Source: Caryophanales bacterium (GTDB taxonomy: Bacteria; Bacillota; Bacilli; Exiguobacteriales; Exiguobacteriaceae). Taken from it: a stretch of DNA of 64,000 nt. A program made the translations under genes and the position numbers. The stretch spans positions 4,918-68,917 of the forward strand of contig CABIYO010000004.1 of assembly GCA_902362975.1 (NCBI GenBank), read 5' to 3'. The notes beneath the pieces were generated by a model. The model searched no databases and was not told where the DNA came from. It worked only from the letters and a program-made list of their open reading frames with translations. Shown in pieces: positions 17,185 through 25,849 of this stretch. Position 1 is the stretch's first letter. Every line of letters starts with the position of its first letter.

Positions 17185-18194
17185 GACAAGTCGAGCTACC
17201 GATCTATCCCGTCGTTTATCCGACGGGACATCGGTTAAACCAAAATGAAAGTCAATTCCCGTTACCTGACCGCATCAAGAATCAGCTTGATTCGTTGACG
17301 TATCATGACTTACACGAATATCCGGTCGAACCGATCAATGAATTGTTCGAACGCTACGCTGCGTATGTTGGCGTCACACCCGAGCAATTACTAGTCGGTT
17401 GTGGGAGTGATGAGATGATTCATGTCGTGACGCAAGCATTGCTCGCACCACATGACATCGTCTTGTCTCCGGCACCTGACTTTTCGATGTATCCAATCTT
17501 CACGACCATCGCACACGGTCATCATGTTCAAGCTGTTGATTTATCGTATCAAGGAATGGTAAAGGCGATCGAGACGCATTATCCGAAGCTTCTTCTTCTC
17601 TCGAATCCGAACAATCCAACCGGAAAGCTGTGGTCCGTAGAAGAGTTGACACATCTCGCCTCACTCGTGCCATATATCGTGGTGGATGAGGCCTATATGG
17701 ACTTCACACCAGATGCGAGCATGATCCCGTGCATTGCCACCCTTCCGAACCTCATCGTCCTTCGCACGATGTCAAAAGCATTCGGATTGGCAAACGTACG
17801 AATCGGATTCATGGTGACAAACTGCGAACTCGCGCACTATTTCCGTCAATTCATCCCACCATTTAATATCAGCGGAGTGAGTGCAAAGATTTGCAATATC
17901 TTCTTAAAAGATACGATTTATCTTCAAGAAACAATCGAATGGCATGACGAGATGCGGCAAAAGTGGGCGCAAGCCTTTGAAACCATCGGTCATGTCCTCC
18001 CTGCCACGACGAACTTTTTATATGTCGAGCTCGAGCAACCTGAAGCAGTGTGGACCCATTTGACTGACTTGAACGTACACACGTCGAAACAACCGACGGG
18101 GATGCGGGTGACCCTTGGGGATGATACGGCACTCAAGCTTACACAACTGGCGATTCAGCAATACGTTGAATCGATGAACGTAAAAAACTCCTGA
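17181..18194 (+). CDS. HisC-like class II pyridoxal-phosphate aminotransferase, second copy
   Basis: A 337-residue fold-type I aminotransferase. The PLP lysine lies in RTMSKAFGLANVRIGF; SNPNNPTGKLW and VVDEAYMDF are the cofactor-contacting motifs. It resembles the operon hisC at 23014-24030 along its whole length (shared HRLNQNESQ-type N-terminus, CGSDEM/SGSDEL, APDFSMY). HisC-type enzymes transaminate histidinol phosphate or aromatic amino acids. Since the his operon already has hisC, this copy may serve aromatic or other amino acids handled by the coupled binding protein. Translation is coupled through the ATGA overlap. The terminator begins within its last codons. Confidence 0.85.
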   Translation: MRQVELPIYPVVYPTGHRLNQNESQFPLPDRIKNQLDSLTYHDLHEYPVEPINELFERYAAYVGVTPEQLLVGCGSDEMIHVVTQALLAPHDIVLSPAPDFSMYPIFTTIAHGHHVQAVDLSYQGMVKAIETHYPKLLLLSNPNNPTGKLWSVEELTHLASLVPYIVVDEAYMDFTPDASMIPCIATLPNLIVLRTMSKAFGLANVRIGFMVTNCELAHYFRQFIPPFNISGVSAKICNIFLKDTIYLQETIEWHDEMRQKWAQAFETIGHVLPATTNFLYVELEQPEAVWTHLTDLNVHTSKQPTGMRVTLGDDTALKLTQLAIQQYVESMNVKNS

Positions 18195-18216
18195 ACCTCG
18201 TGTTCAGGAGTTTTTG
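18183..18216. terminator. Bidirectional terminator between the aminotransferase and maa
   Basis: The near-perfect stem ACTCCTGAAC/GTTCAGGAGT is flanked by A-run and T-run, so it can serve both convergent genes. It overlaps the aminotransferase stop codon. Confidence 0.85.
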
Positions 18217-18771
18217 TCAGTCGATCGTCTTGATCACACGTGCCGGATTACCTCCGACGACCGTTCGAGGTGGCACATCTTTTGTGACGACTGCACCAGA
18301 TGCGATGACTGCCTCATCTCCAATCGTCACACCAGGATTGATGATGGCCCCTCCACCAATCCATACCCGATCGCCGATGGTCACAGGTTTTCCGAACTCA
18401 TACCCAGAGATGCGCTCAATCGGGTCGATCGGATGTGTCGCCGTATAGATATGTACACCTGGTGCAAGCATACAGTCATCCCCGAAGGTGATGGGACAAA
18501 TGTCTAAAAAGACACAGTCAAAATTCGCATAGAATCGATCTCCTAAGTGGATGTTATACCCATAATCACATTTGAAGTTCGGCTCGATATAATACGACCC
18601 TTTCGTTGAACCGAGTAACTCACTAAGAATCTCTTTTCGTTCTTCCAAATCATCGATTCCAGAACGATTGAATCGTTCAGTCAATCTCCGGGCATGCTTA
18701 CGGTCTGCAACGAGCGTTTCATCACCAGCTAAATACAGTTCACCACGAATCATCTTTTCTTTTTCCGACAT
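18217..18771 (-). CDS. maa: Maltose/sugar O-acetyltransferase (hexapeptide repeat)
   Basis: A 184-residue left-handed beta-helix acetyltransferase. The N-terminal helical part [20 protein letters not shown] matches Maa/LacA/NodL, and hexapeptide repeats run from about 60 to 180 ([20 protein letters not shown]). The catalytic histidine is in the [10 protein letters not shown] segment. Enzymes of this group acetylate maltose, glucose or galactosides with acetyl-CoA, perhaps as a detoxification step. Start taken at the second of two adjacent ATGs (AAGGAGGG, 7 nt). It stands alone, convergent with the aminotransferase. Confidence 0.85.
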   Translation of the reverse strand: MSEKEKMIRGELYLAGDETLVADRKHARRLTERFNRSGIDDLEERKEILSELLGSTKGSYYIEPNFKCDYGYNIHLGDRFYANFDCVFLDICPITFGDDCMLAPGVHIYTATHPIDPIERISGYEFGKPVTIGDRVWIGGGAIINPGVTIGDEAVIASGAVVTKDVPPRTVVGGNPARVIKTID

Positions 18772-18856
18772 CATAATCCCTCCTTAAAATTAGTATAGAG
18801 GATTTTTAAAGGGTTTAGGGAATAGAGACAAGGATGAGCAGAAGGAGGCAGATCAT

Positions 18857-19780
18857 ATGAAACGAATACTGGAATGTCGAGCAAGTGATTTTATCACGTT
18901 TAATCGTCAAGATTTAGTCAATTCGATTCGAAAAGCAGAAGGTCGAACGGTCATGGCCGAGGTCATCCCGACGGTGCAGCCGTTGTATCCAGAAGTGACA
19001 AACGCAGAACTCGCGCGAGCATTCGGTGCCGACTTGATTTTATTGAACATGTTGGATGTGTTTCATCCTTACATCAAAGGACTTGAAAGTCATGCGTTGT
19101 TCGGGGAGATGCCGGGTGATGAGATGAGCGATCATCCGATTCTCGAACTAAAACGACTGATTGGATTGCCCATTGGAGTCAACTTGGAACCTGTTGATTT
19201 TTCAGAGAAGTCGTCCGAGATGAATGAAGTAAAACGAGGCAGACTCGCTTCAATCGAAGCGTTCCAAAAAGCGTCTGAGCTCGGGATTGACTTCGTCTGT
19301 TTGACAGGCAATCCGAATACCGGGGTCACGAATGAAGCCATCGAACAAGCAATCATCCAAGCACGTCGTGAATTCGCAGGGGTCATCATTGCCGGGAAAA
19401 TGCATCAAGCCGGTGCAGGCAATGTGTTGGACCGCGAAGCGTATATCCGCTTCGTCGAAGCTGGCGCAGATATCATCCTCCTTCCGGCTCCAGGCACTGT
19501 ACCTGGCGTCCGTGAAGAATCGTTTCACGAACTCGTTCAAGAATTGCAATCACTCGGTGCTCTCACATTAGCGGCGATTGGAACGTCACAAGAAGGCGCA
19601 GATGTCGAGACCGTTCGGGAGATCGCACTCTCTTCAAAACGAGGCGGAGCGGATATCGTGCATATAGGTGACGCCGGACTGTCCGGAATTGCCGTACCAG
19701 AGAACATTCAGGCACTTTCTATTGCCATTCGCGGACGACGCCATACGTACATTCGCATGGCCGCCTCGGTCAATCGGTAA
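18857..19780 (+). CDS. Uncharacterised protein, probable TIM-barrel fold
   Basis: A 307-residue soluble protein that I do not assign. Strand-like segments alternate with helices in barrel fashion: ADLILLNMLDV, IGVNLEP, IDFVCLTGNPNTG, GVIIAGKMHQAG, ADIILLPAPGTVPGV and GADIVHIGDAGLSG. The glycine-rich ends resemble phosphate-binding or phosphoenolpyruvate-mutase-like barrels, but no catalytic set is recognised. Its C-terminal RRHTYIRMAASVNR is polar and probably conserved. The SD GAAGGAGG is strong and a bidirectional terminator follows, so it is expressed alone. A lyase or aldolase role would be guesswork. Confidence 0.7.
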   Translation: MKRILECRASDFITFNRQDLVNSIRKAEGRTVMAEVIPTVQPLYPEVTNAELARAFGADLILLNMLDVFHPYIKGLESHALFGEMPGDEMSDHPILELKRLIGLPIGVNLEPVDFSEKSSEMNEVKRGRLASIEAFQKASELGIDFVCLTGNPNTGVTNEAIEQAIIQARREFAGVIIAGKMHQAGAGNVLDREAYIRFVEAGADIILLPAPGTVPGVREESFHELVQELQSLGALTLAAIGTSQEGADVETVREIALSSKRGGADIVHIGDAGLSGIAVPENIQALSIAIRGRRHTYIRMAASVNR

Positions 19781-19784
19781 CACA

Positions 19785-19815
19785 AAAGAGGAAGGAGCGC
19801 GTCTCCTTCCTCTTT
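19785..19815. terminator. Bidirectional terminator closing the his operon
   Basis: A perfect 13-bp stem, AAAGAGGAAGGAG against CTCCTTCCTCTTT, with a 5-nt loop. It serves the barrel protein gene on the plus strand and hisE on the minus strand. Confidence 0.88.
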
Positions 19816-19818
19816 CAT

Positions 19819-20127
19819 TTACCATTCCGTGACGTCTCGACGTGGTTTCGCCGGTGTGGTAGTACCGTGACGCTTGGCGAGTAACGCTTCCACATCCTCT
19901 AAACGAACACCTTTGGCTGCTAACAAGACGAGTAAGTGATACAGAAGGTCGGCTGACTCTTCGACCAAATCTTCATCCGTCATAGCAGCAATGACGACCT
20001 CAAACGCTTCTTCCCCGAACTTTTTCGCGATTTTTTCAACGCCTTGTTCCAATAAATAAGTCGTATACGAACCTTCTTTCGGTTCATTTTTTCTAGATTG
20101 AATCAATTGTTCCAATTCATGAATCAT
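19819..20127 (-). CDS. hisE: Phosphoribosyl-ATP pyrophosphohydrolase
   Basis: A 102-residue MazG-like all-alpha NTP pyrophosphohydrolase. KKFGEEAFEVVIAAM and DLVEESADLLYHLLVLL carry the EExxE and ExxD magnesium motifs. It converts PR-ATP to PR-AMP, step 2 of histidine synthesis. In many bacteria, including B. subtilis, it is fused to HisI; here the two are separate genes with a 4-nt overlap. It is the last gene of the operon. Confidence 0.96.
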   Translation of the reverse strand: MIHELEQLIQSRKNEPKEGSYTTYLLEQGVEKIAKKFGEEAFEVVIAAMTDEDLVEESADLLYHLLVLLAAKGVRLEDVEALLAKRHGTTTPAKPRRDVTEW

Positions 20128-20456
20128 ACGTTCACCTCCGTAAAGAAACAGCTTCGATTACCGGTATGACACGTCGGACCGTTCGCATGAACACGAACGA
20201 GAAGCGCATCCTGGTCACAGTCGACGTGGATGCTGACGACGTCTAATGTATTTCCGCTCGTCTCTCCTTTCATCCACAGCCGTCCTTTTGAACGAGACCA
20301 GAACGTGACGACCCGTTCACGAAGCGACTGTCGGATTGCATCATCATTCATATATCCGAGCATGAGGACCGCTCCGTCATCGTTTGAGACGATGATAGCC
20401 GGGATCAGTCCATTTTCGTCGAAACGAACCGCATCGGCAAGTTGTGACTCGTGCAT
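20124..20456 (-). CDS. hisI: Phosphoribosyl-AMP cyclohydrolase
   Basis: A 110-residue HisI domain alone. [12 protein letters not shown] at the N-terminus, [16 protein letters not shown] in the middle, and the zinc/magnesium site [13 protein letters not shown] with C-terminal [12 protein letters not shown] are diagnostic. It opens the purine ring of PR-AMP (step 3). The ATG at 20456 lies inside hisF, giving a 52-nt overlap; AGAGGTGA sits 8 nt upstream, so the overlap appears real. Confidence 0.96.
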   Translation of the reverse strand: MHESQLADAVRFDENGLIPAIIVSNDDGAVLMLGYMNDDAIRQSLRERVVTFWSRSKGRLWMKGETSGNTLDVVSIHVDCDQDALLVRVHANGPTCHTGNRSCFFTEVNV

Positions 20457-21172
20457 ACGTGCTTCACCTCTTCTACTGTCGTTTTTCGGTCATGTAAGAT
20501 GGAGGCAAGCAGTGCGGCATCGACTTTCTCAAGCGCTTCGACTACGTGCTCGGCGTTCCCTGCCCCACCGGATGCGATAATCGGAATGTCGACGACTTCA
20601 CGTAACTGTTCTAAAATCGCAAGGTCATAACCGCTCTGCTTTCCATCTTGGTTCATGGACGTGACAAGGAGTTCACCCGCTCCGAGCGCGGCCACTTGTT
20701 TCGCCCATTCAACTGCCAACAGGTCCGTCTTTTGTTTTCCACCATATGTGTACACGTAATATTCGCCATCTTCAAATTTCACATCGATTGCGACGACGAT
20801 ACATTGCGAACCGAAACGATCGGCCGCTTCACGAATGAAACTTGGGGATTCGACAGCGAGCGTATTCAACGATACTTTGTCCGCCCCTGCTTTTAATAGT
20901 GACGAGATATCCTCGAGTGAACGAATCCCACCTCCGACCGTCAGCGGGATGAATACTTTCCGCGCCACCGCACTGACGACATCGAGCATCGTCTGGCGAC
21001 GCTCCGTACTTGCCGTGATATCGAGAAAGACAAGTTCATCGGCTCCGGACTCATCGTAATATTTCGCGATTTCGACCGGATCACCGATGTCTCGTAATTG
21101 TACGAACTCAATCCCTTTGACGACACGACCTTCTTTCACGTCAAGACATGGAATAATTCTGCGTTTAAGCAT
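20405..21172 (-). CDS. hisF: Imidazole glycerol phosphate synthase, cyclase subunit
   Basis: A 255-residue (beta/alpha)8 barrel. [20 protein letters not shown] includes the catalytic Asp11, and [12 protein letters not shown] and [19 protein letters not shown] cover the second acid and phosphate sites. With HisH it forms IGP and AICAR from PRFAR and glutamine-derived ammonia. Start set at 21172 by GGGAGG, 6-7 nt upstream; the longer TTG version has no SD. It overlaps hisA by 8 nt and hisI by 52 nt. Confidence 0.97.
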   Translation of the reverse strand: MLKRRIIPCLDVKEGRVVKGIEFVQLRDIGDPVEIAKYYDESGADELVFLDITASTERRQTMLDVVSAVARKVFIPLTVGGGIRSLEDISSLLKAGADKVSLNTLAVESPSFIREAADRFGSQCIVVAIDVKFEDGEYYVYTYGGKQKTDLLAVEWAKQVAALGAGELLVTSMNQDGKQSGYDLAILEQLREVVDIPIIASGGAGNAEHVVEALEKVDAALLASILHDRKTTVEEVKHVCTSHNLPMRFVSTKMD

Positions 21173-21878
21173 AACGCGCCTCCCATTCAATCAGTTCTTC
21201 GATACTCACCTTGCCGGACAGGAGCGCTTTTCCGACGACCGCTTCATCGATTTTGGTCATCTTCAGTTCCTTCACGTCCTCTTCAGTCGTCACACCGCCT
21301 GAGGCGATCAATGTGACGTTGACGATTTGACGTAACGCCTTCATGCGAGAAACGTTCGGTCCATTCAGTTTCCCATCGGATCCGATATCGGTATATAGAA
21401 TCGTCTCGATCCCCCGTTTGACAAGGTCTTGTGCGACCGAGATGTCATCGAGTTTTGTCGCTTCCTGCCATCCGTTAATGGCGACCTTCCCGTCATAGGC
21501 ATCGAGTGCCACAGCGATTCGCTTGCCATACTTTTCAATCGCCTTGTCTAGAAAGTCAGGATCCGTAAACGCCTTCGTCCCTAAAAGGACGCGATCCGCA
21601 CCGGTTTCCATGACCGCATCAAGTGCGGCTTCTGAACGAATTCCTCCTCCTGTCTGGACAAGGAACCCTAGAGACTTCGCATAACGGACAACGTCTAAAT
21701 GACGCGGCTCACCTGCCTTGGCCCCTTCTAAATCGATTAAGTGAATCATCAGGACCTTCCCTTGCCACGCTTTTAATAATTCATACGGATCTCCGTATTG
21801 TTCTTCCGTAGAAAAATCACCTTCCGTCAAACGGACGATCTTGCCTCCGATCAAATCAATGGCGGGTAGTAATCTCAC
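21165..21878 (-). CDS. hisA: ProFAR isomerase (phosphoribosyl-formimino AICAR-P isomerase)
   Basis: A 237-residue barrel paralogous to His[21 protein letters not shown] with catalytic Asp, then [14 protein letters not shown] with the second Asp. It carries out the Amadori rearrangement of step 4. Start set at GTG 21878, behind AAGGAGG; this gives the family's normal N-terminus and a 23-nt overlap with hisH. Longer in-frame starts upstream add non-family residues. Confidence 0.96.
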   Translation of the reverse strand: MRLLPAIDLIGGKIVRLTEGDFSTEEQYGDPYELLKAWQGKVLMIHLIDLEGAKAGEPRHLDVVRYAKSLGFLVQTGGGIRSEAALDAVMETGADRVLLGTKAFTDPDFLDKAIEKYGKRIAVALDAYDGKVAINGWQEATKLDDISVAQDLVKRGIETILYTDIGSDGKLNGPNVSRMKALRQIVNVTLIASGGVTTEEDVKELKMTKIDEAVVGKALLSGKVSIEELIEWEARYA

Positions 21879-22443
21879 GCTCGACCGCCTCCTTCCATTC
21901 TTGAAGTAAGCTGAGACCAAATGATCCGCTCTTTTCCGGGTGGAACTGCATGCCCGTCACGAGCCCTTTTTGAACGATTGCCGGAACTTTTTCACCCATA
22001 TAATCAGTTGCCGCCACGATGTAATCGTCGGCCGTCACGGCATGGTAAGAGTGGACAAAATAGACATCCTCATCGCGAAGGATCGAGTTCCATCCGACGT
22101 GTGGGAGACGCTTCGCTCGCATCCGTTCGACCGTTCCCGGAATCAACCCGAGACCTTTCGTCGGCATACCTTCCGTGCTCGAATCAAACAAGAGCTGCAT
22201 CCCAAGACAGATCCCTAAAAACGGCTTTTCCGTCGCCATCTGTTGCAATAGTGGGATAAGACCCGTCTGTTCGAGCGATTGCATCGCTTGCGGGAAGGCA
22301 CCGACCCCAGGAAGTAAAACGGCATCCGCCTCTTCAATTTGATTTGCATCGTTCGTGATCACAACGTAGCAACCGATGGCTCGTAATGCACGTTCGACGT
22401 TAAATACGTTTCCCATACCATAATCGATGACCGCTACTTTCAT
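21856..22443 (-). CDS. hisH: Imidazole glycerol phosphate synthase, glutamine amidotransferase subunit
   Basis: A 195-residue class I glutaminase. The catalytic Cys is in FLGICLGMQLLF, and the His/Glu pair in GMQFHPEKSGSFG. It feeds ammonia through the HisF barrel. Start set at 22443 (MKVAVIDYGMGN), which overlaps the hisB stop as ATGA; the longer start at 22455 lies in hisB and is not needed. Confidence 0.96.
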   Translation of the reverse strand: MKVAVIDYGMGNVFNVERALRAIGCYVVITNDANQIEEADAVLLPGVGAFPQAMQSLEQTGLIPLLQQMATEKPFLGICLGMQLLFDSSTEGMPTKGLGLIPGTVERMRAKRLPHVGWNSILRDEDVYFVHSYHAVTADDYIVAATDYMGEKVPAIVQKGLVTGMQFHPEKSGSFGLSLLQEWKEAVEREITTRH

Positions 22444-23027
22444 CCTTCGATCCATCCTTTCGTAGAAGGGAGACGGTTCGTTCCATCGCTAGAGACCGCT
22501 TCGGCAAGCGCTCGTCCGAACGCTTTGAACAACCCTTCAATCATGTGGTGTGAGTTCGACCCGTACAGGACAGCTAGGTGCAGTGTGAGTCGACCATTCA
22601 TGGCAACGGCCCGGAAGAATTCCTCAGCGAGCTCGGTATCAAAATCGCCAAGCTTCGGATTGCGAATATCCGCTTGATAGACGAGGAAGGGACGCCCTGA
22701 AACATCAATGACCGCTCGTGCTAGCGTCTCATCCATCGGCATGTAACTCGACCCGTAGCGGCGAATCCCGACTTTATCCCCGAGTGACTTGGCGATGAGC
22801 TGACCGAGTGCGATCCCGACATCCTCGACCGTATGGTGGGCATCGATCCACGTATCGCCTTCTACTTTCACGTCTAAATCCATCTGACTGTGAAAAGCAA
22901 GTAATGTCAACATGTGATTGAAGAAGCCGACCCCTGTTTGAATGGAGCTTTCTCCTGTCCCATCTAAATTGACTCGAATCTCAATTTTTGTCTCTTTCGT
23001 CTCACGCTTTAGTTCAGCTGTTCTCAA
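22440..23027 (-). CDS. hisB: Imidazoleglycerol-phosphate dehydratase
   Basis: A 195-residue monofunctional dehydratase (step 6) without the phosphatase half found in enterobacteria. Manganese-binding motifs are FFNHMLTLLAFHS, DAHHTVEDVGI and GSNSHHMIEGLFKA. The start is TTG at 23027, 8 nt after AGAGGTGA, giving a 14-nt overlap with hisC. The missing phosphatase activity is supplied by hisJ nearby. Confidence 0.96.
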   Translation of the reverse strand: MRTAELKRETKETKIEIRVNLDGTGESSIQTGVGFFNHMLTLLAFHSQMDLDVKVEGDTWIDAHHTVEDVGIALGQLIAKSLGDKVGIRRYGSSYMPMDETLARAVIDVSGRPFLVYQADIRNPKLGDFDTELAEEFFRAVAMNGRLTLHLAVLYGSNSHHMIEGLFKAFGRALAEAVSSDGTNRLPSTKGWIEG

Positions 23028-24030
23028 CAGAATTCACCTCTTCAATCGTTTGTCGGATCAAGGCATACGCCTCGTCTGTCCCTGCACTGACACGTAGTCC
23101 ATCGGGAAAAGCACGTACATGGACCCTTTTATCAAGGAAGCGGGATGCCCATCCTTCACTATCATCCGTTTTGACATAAATGAAGTTGGCACGGCTCGGT
23201 AAAATCTCACCGACTGGTCGTAACAACTCCGTTAACTTCTCACGTTGCGCCGTATGGAACTGAATCGACTCTTGAATATACGTTTCATCTCGTAAGACGA
23301 CGTTGGCAACAGCGGCACTGAGTCCACTGACATTGAATGGCGAACGGAAGCGGTCGATTTGTTCGATGATCTCTTCAGATGCAATCATGAAACCAATCCG
23401 GAGGTTCGCAAGACCAAACGCTTTTGATAATGTCCGTAAGATGATGACGTTCGAATGTTCGTTCAAGCGAGATACAAATGAGTCCTCCATCGTGAAATCG
23501 ATATAAGCTTCATCCACAACAAGATACGGTACACGTGTCGCCATGTCAGACAATTCATCAAGTGTCCACATCTTACCGGTCGGGTTATTCGGATTCGAAA
23601 TCAAGACGAGTTTAGGCTCGGTTGCTCGAATGACCTCAATCAACGTCTCGTAACACAAACCCTGTTCGTCCGGTTGTGTGAAGTGCCCTCTGGCAATTTG
23701 TGTGTAGATCCCATACATCGAAAAATCTGGAGCCGGTGCGACGACACGGTCTTCCGTATCTAAAATCGCCTGACTTAAGATGGCTAATAGCTCGTCACTT
23801 CCACTCCCGACCATGAGTTGCGTCGTCTCGACTCCCGCATAGTTTGCATAACTTGATTTTAAAGCAAGCAATTCTTCGACTGGATAACGGCTGAGCGCTT
23901 CAAGTGACACGTCTCGAATGGCTCGTTCGAGACGTTCTGGTAACGGATATTGGCTTTCATTTTGATTGAGCGCATATCCCGAAGCGGCATGAGGTACATA
24001 GCGTGGGATATTTTGATAATTTCGTCTCAT
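23014..24030 (-). CDS. hisC: Histidinol-phosphate aminotransferase
   Basis: A 338-residue PLP aminotransferase within the his operon. The PLP lysine is in RTLSKAFGLANLRIGF; SNPNNPTGKMW and VVDEAYIDF are cofactor motifs. It converts imidazole acetol phosphate plus glutamate to histidinol phosphate (step 7). It overlaps hisD by 4 nt and hisB by 14 nt. A paralogue lies at 17181-18194. Confidence 0.95.
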   Translation of the reverse strand: MRRNYQNIPRYVPHAASGYALNQNESQYPLPERLERAIRDVSLEALSRYPVEELLALKSSYANYAGVETTQLMVGSGSDELLAILSQAILDTEDRVVAPAPDFSMYGIYTQIARGHFTQPDEQGLCYETLIEVIRATEPKLVLISNPNNPTGKMWTLDELSDMATRVPYLVVDEAYIDFTMEDSFVSRLNEHSNVIILRTLSKAFGLANLRIGFMIASEEIIEQIDRFRSPFNVSGLSAAVANVVLRDETYIQESIQFHTAQREKLTELLRPVGEILPSRANFIYVKTDDSEGWASRFLDKRVHVRAFPDGLRVSAGTDEAYALIRQTIEEVNSVENS

Positions 24031-25244
24031 ACGTCCTCCATCCGAACAGCCATCGCACGGGCGTGTCCTTCTAATTGTTCTTGTTTGGCGATTCGAATCG
24101 CGGCTTTAGTAATCGTTTCATCCAGTTCTGTCATCTCGAGGAATGTCTGACGACGATAAAAGTCGTCGACCGACAGTCCACTAGAGAAGCGGGCCGTCCC
24201 GCTCGTCGGCAAGACGTGGTTCGGTCCAGCGATATAGTCTCCAAATGCTTCGGCTGCCTCATGTCCGAGGAAGAACGAACCACCGTGACGAATCGACTGC
24301 ATCAACTTTTCAGGATGTTTTACGGCCAACTGGACGTGCTCCGCGGCCATCGTGTTTGCATACTCGATCGCATCTTCTAGTGTTTTATATAAGACTCCCC
24401 CACGTTTCAATGATTCTCTGGCGATTTCTTGACGTGGTAAGAGTGAAAGTTGTCGCTCTAGTTCTTGCTCCACTTCATTGCGAAGCGTTTCTGTCGTGAC
24501 GAGTGCGATTGCCGTCGCCTCCATATCATGTTCTGCTTGTGCGAGTAGATCGGCGGCAACCCACTTCGGATTCGCCGTCTCATCGGCAATAATTAATACT
24601 TCCGACGGTCCGGCGACTGAGTCGATGCCAACGATGTGTGAGACGAGCGCCTTCGCCGTCGCAACATACGCATTTCCAGGTCCGACAACCTTATCGACCG
24701 GACGAATCGTTTCTGTCCCATATGCGAGTGCGGCAACGGCTTGGGCACCTCCGATTAGAAAACATTCATCGGCACCTGCGATTTTTGCTGCAATCAAGAG
24801 GGAAATGTCAATCCCATCTGCTTTTGGTGGGGTGACCATGACGACTCGTTTGACACCGGCCACTTTCGCCGGAATGATATTCATCAGGACGCTCGACGGA
24901 TAGACGGCTGTCCCACCCGGTACATAAACCCCTACCGAATCCAGCGGCATATAGCGTCTCCCAAGTCGGAACATCGTATCTTCGAACACATCGTCTTGTC
25001 GGACTTGGCGCGCGTGAAACGCACGAATCCGTTCTGCTGCTAACGTCAGCGCCTCTGTCAATTCAGCATACGCGACTGGCGGATTAAAGCTTGCCAAATC
25101 TACCGATTCGATTCGATCGACCCCATCGAATTGTTTCGTCCACTCAAGCAGCGCTTCGTCTCCACGGGCTTCAATCGATTCCACGATCGGTTTCACGGCT
25201 TCGGCCCAAGCTTCGCGCCTTGAGCGATTCGTTTCCGTACTCAT
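24027..25244 (-). CDS. hisD: Histidinol dehydrogenase
   Basis: A 405-residue NAD- and zinc-dependent enzyme for the last two oxidations to histidine. Visible motifs are YVPGGTAVYPSSVLMNIIPA, VDKVVGPGNAYVATAK and SVAGPSEVLIIAD, and the catalytic Glu-His pair in MAAEHVQLAV. Start set at 25244, where AGGAGGAAAACGC precedes ATG; a longer start at 25277 lies inside hisG. It overlaps hisG by 4 nt. Confidence 0.96.
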   Translation of the reverse strand: MSTETNRSRREAWAEAVKPIVESIEARGDEALLEWTKQFDGVDRIESVDLASFNPPVAYAELTEALTLAAERIRAFHARQVRQDDVFEDTMFRLGRRYMPLDSVGVYVPGGTAVYPSSVLMNIIPAKVAGVKRVVMVTPPKADGIDISLLIAAKIAGADECFLIGGAQAVAALAYGTETIRPVDKVVGPGNAYVATAKALVSHIVGIDSVAGPSEVLIIADETANPKWVAADLLAQAEHDMEATAIALVTTETLRNEVEQELERQLSLLPRQEIARESLKRGGVLYKTLEDAIEYANTMAAEHVQLAVKHPEKLMQSIRHGGSFFLGHEAAEAFGDYIAGPNHVLPTSGTARFSSGLSVDDFYRRQTFLEMTELDETITKAAIRIAKQEQLEGHARAMAVRMEDV

Positions 25245-25849
25245 GCGTTTTCCTCCTGACTCAGCTTTCGAATCCACGACTTCAATTCGTCAGGCTGTTC
25301 CGCTAAAGCTGTCTCACTCGTAATGAATTTTGCATTGATTGAAAAAATCGTCTCGTATTCTTCCAAGTCGTTTGCAGCCAACGTCGCGCCTGTCTCGACG
25401 ATGTCGACGATGCAATCAGCGAGTCCCGTTAACGGAGCAAGTTCGACCGACCCGTTCAATGCGATGACTTCTACGTTTTGTCGCTGTGACGCAAAGTGTG
25501 AGATAGCGATGTTCGGATATTTACTCGCCACTTTTAATTTTTTCGTTCCGTTGCGTCGAACTTTTGGACCACACACGGCCATTCGACAGCGACCGAACGG
25601 TAAATCGACGACTTCGAGTACACCTGGCGTTTTTTCTCGTAAAATATCCCCACCGACAATGCCGACATCTGCTGCTCCATGCATCACATATTTATAGACG
25701 TCGTCCCCTTTGACGAAAATAAATTCATGATCTCCTGCTTGTACCGTCAGCTCACGCCCCCGTGTCTCCGGCCATACGGGTAAGTCACGTTCGACAAAAA
25801 ATTGACGGGCAGCTTTTTCAATCCGGCCTTTCGCGACCGCTACTTTCAT
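25241..25849 (-). CDS. hisG: ATP phosphoribosyltransferase, short catalytic subunit
   Basis: A 202-residue short-form HisG lacking the C-terminal regulatory domain of about 90 residues, so it needs HisZ. GAADVGIVGGDIL and the PRPP loop DIVETGATLAANDL are diagnostic. It starts histidine synthesis by joining ATP to PRPP and is the feedback point via HisZ. Start follows GAGGTGATCAA and overlaps the hisZ stop as ATGA. Confidence 0.96.
   Translation of the reverse strand: MKVAVAKGRIEKAARQFFVERDLPVWPETRGRELTVQAGDHEFIFVKGDDVYKYVMHGAADVGIVGGDILREKTPGVLEVVDLPFGRCRMAVCGPKVRRNGTKKLKVASKYPNIAISHFASQRQNVEVIALNGSVELAPLTGLADCIVDIVETGATLAANDLEEYETIFSINAKFITSETALAEQPDELKSWIRKLSQEENA

Noticed and set aside
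17181..24030. Two hisC copies as an assembly duplication
   Set aside because: The two differ at many positions and have different neighbours, so they are true paralogues.
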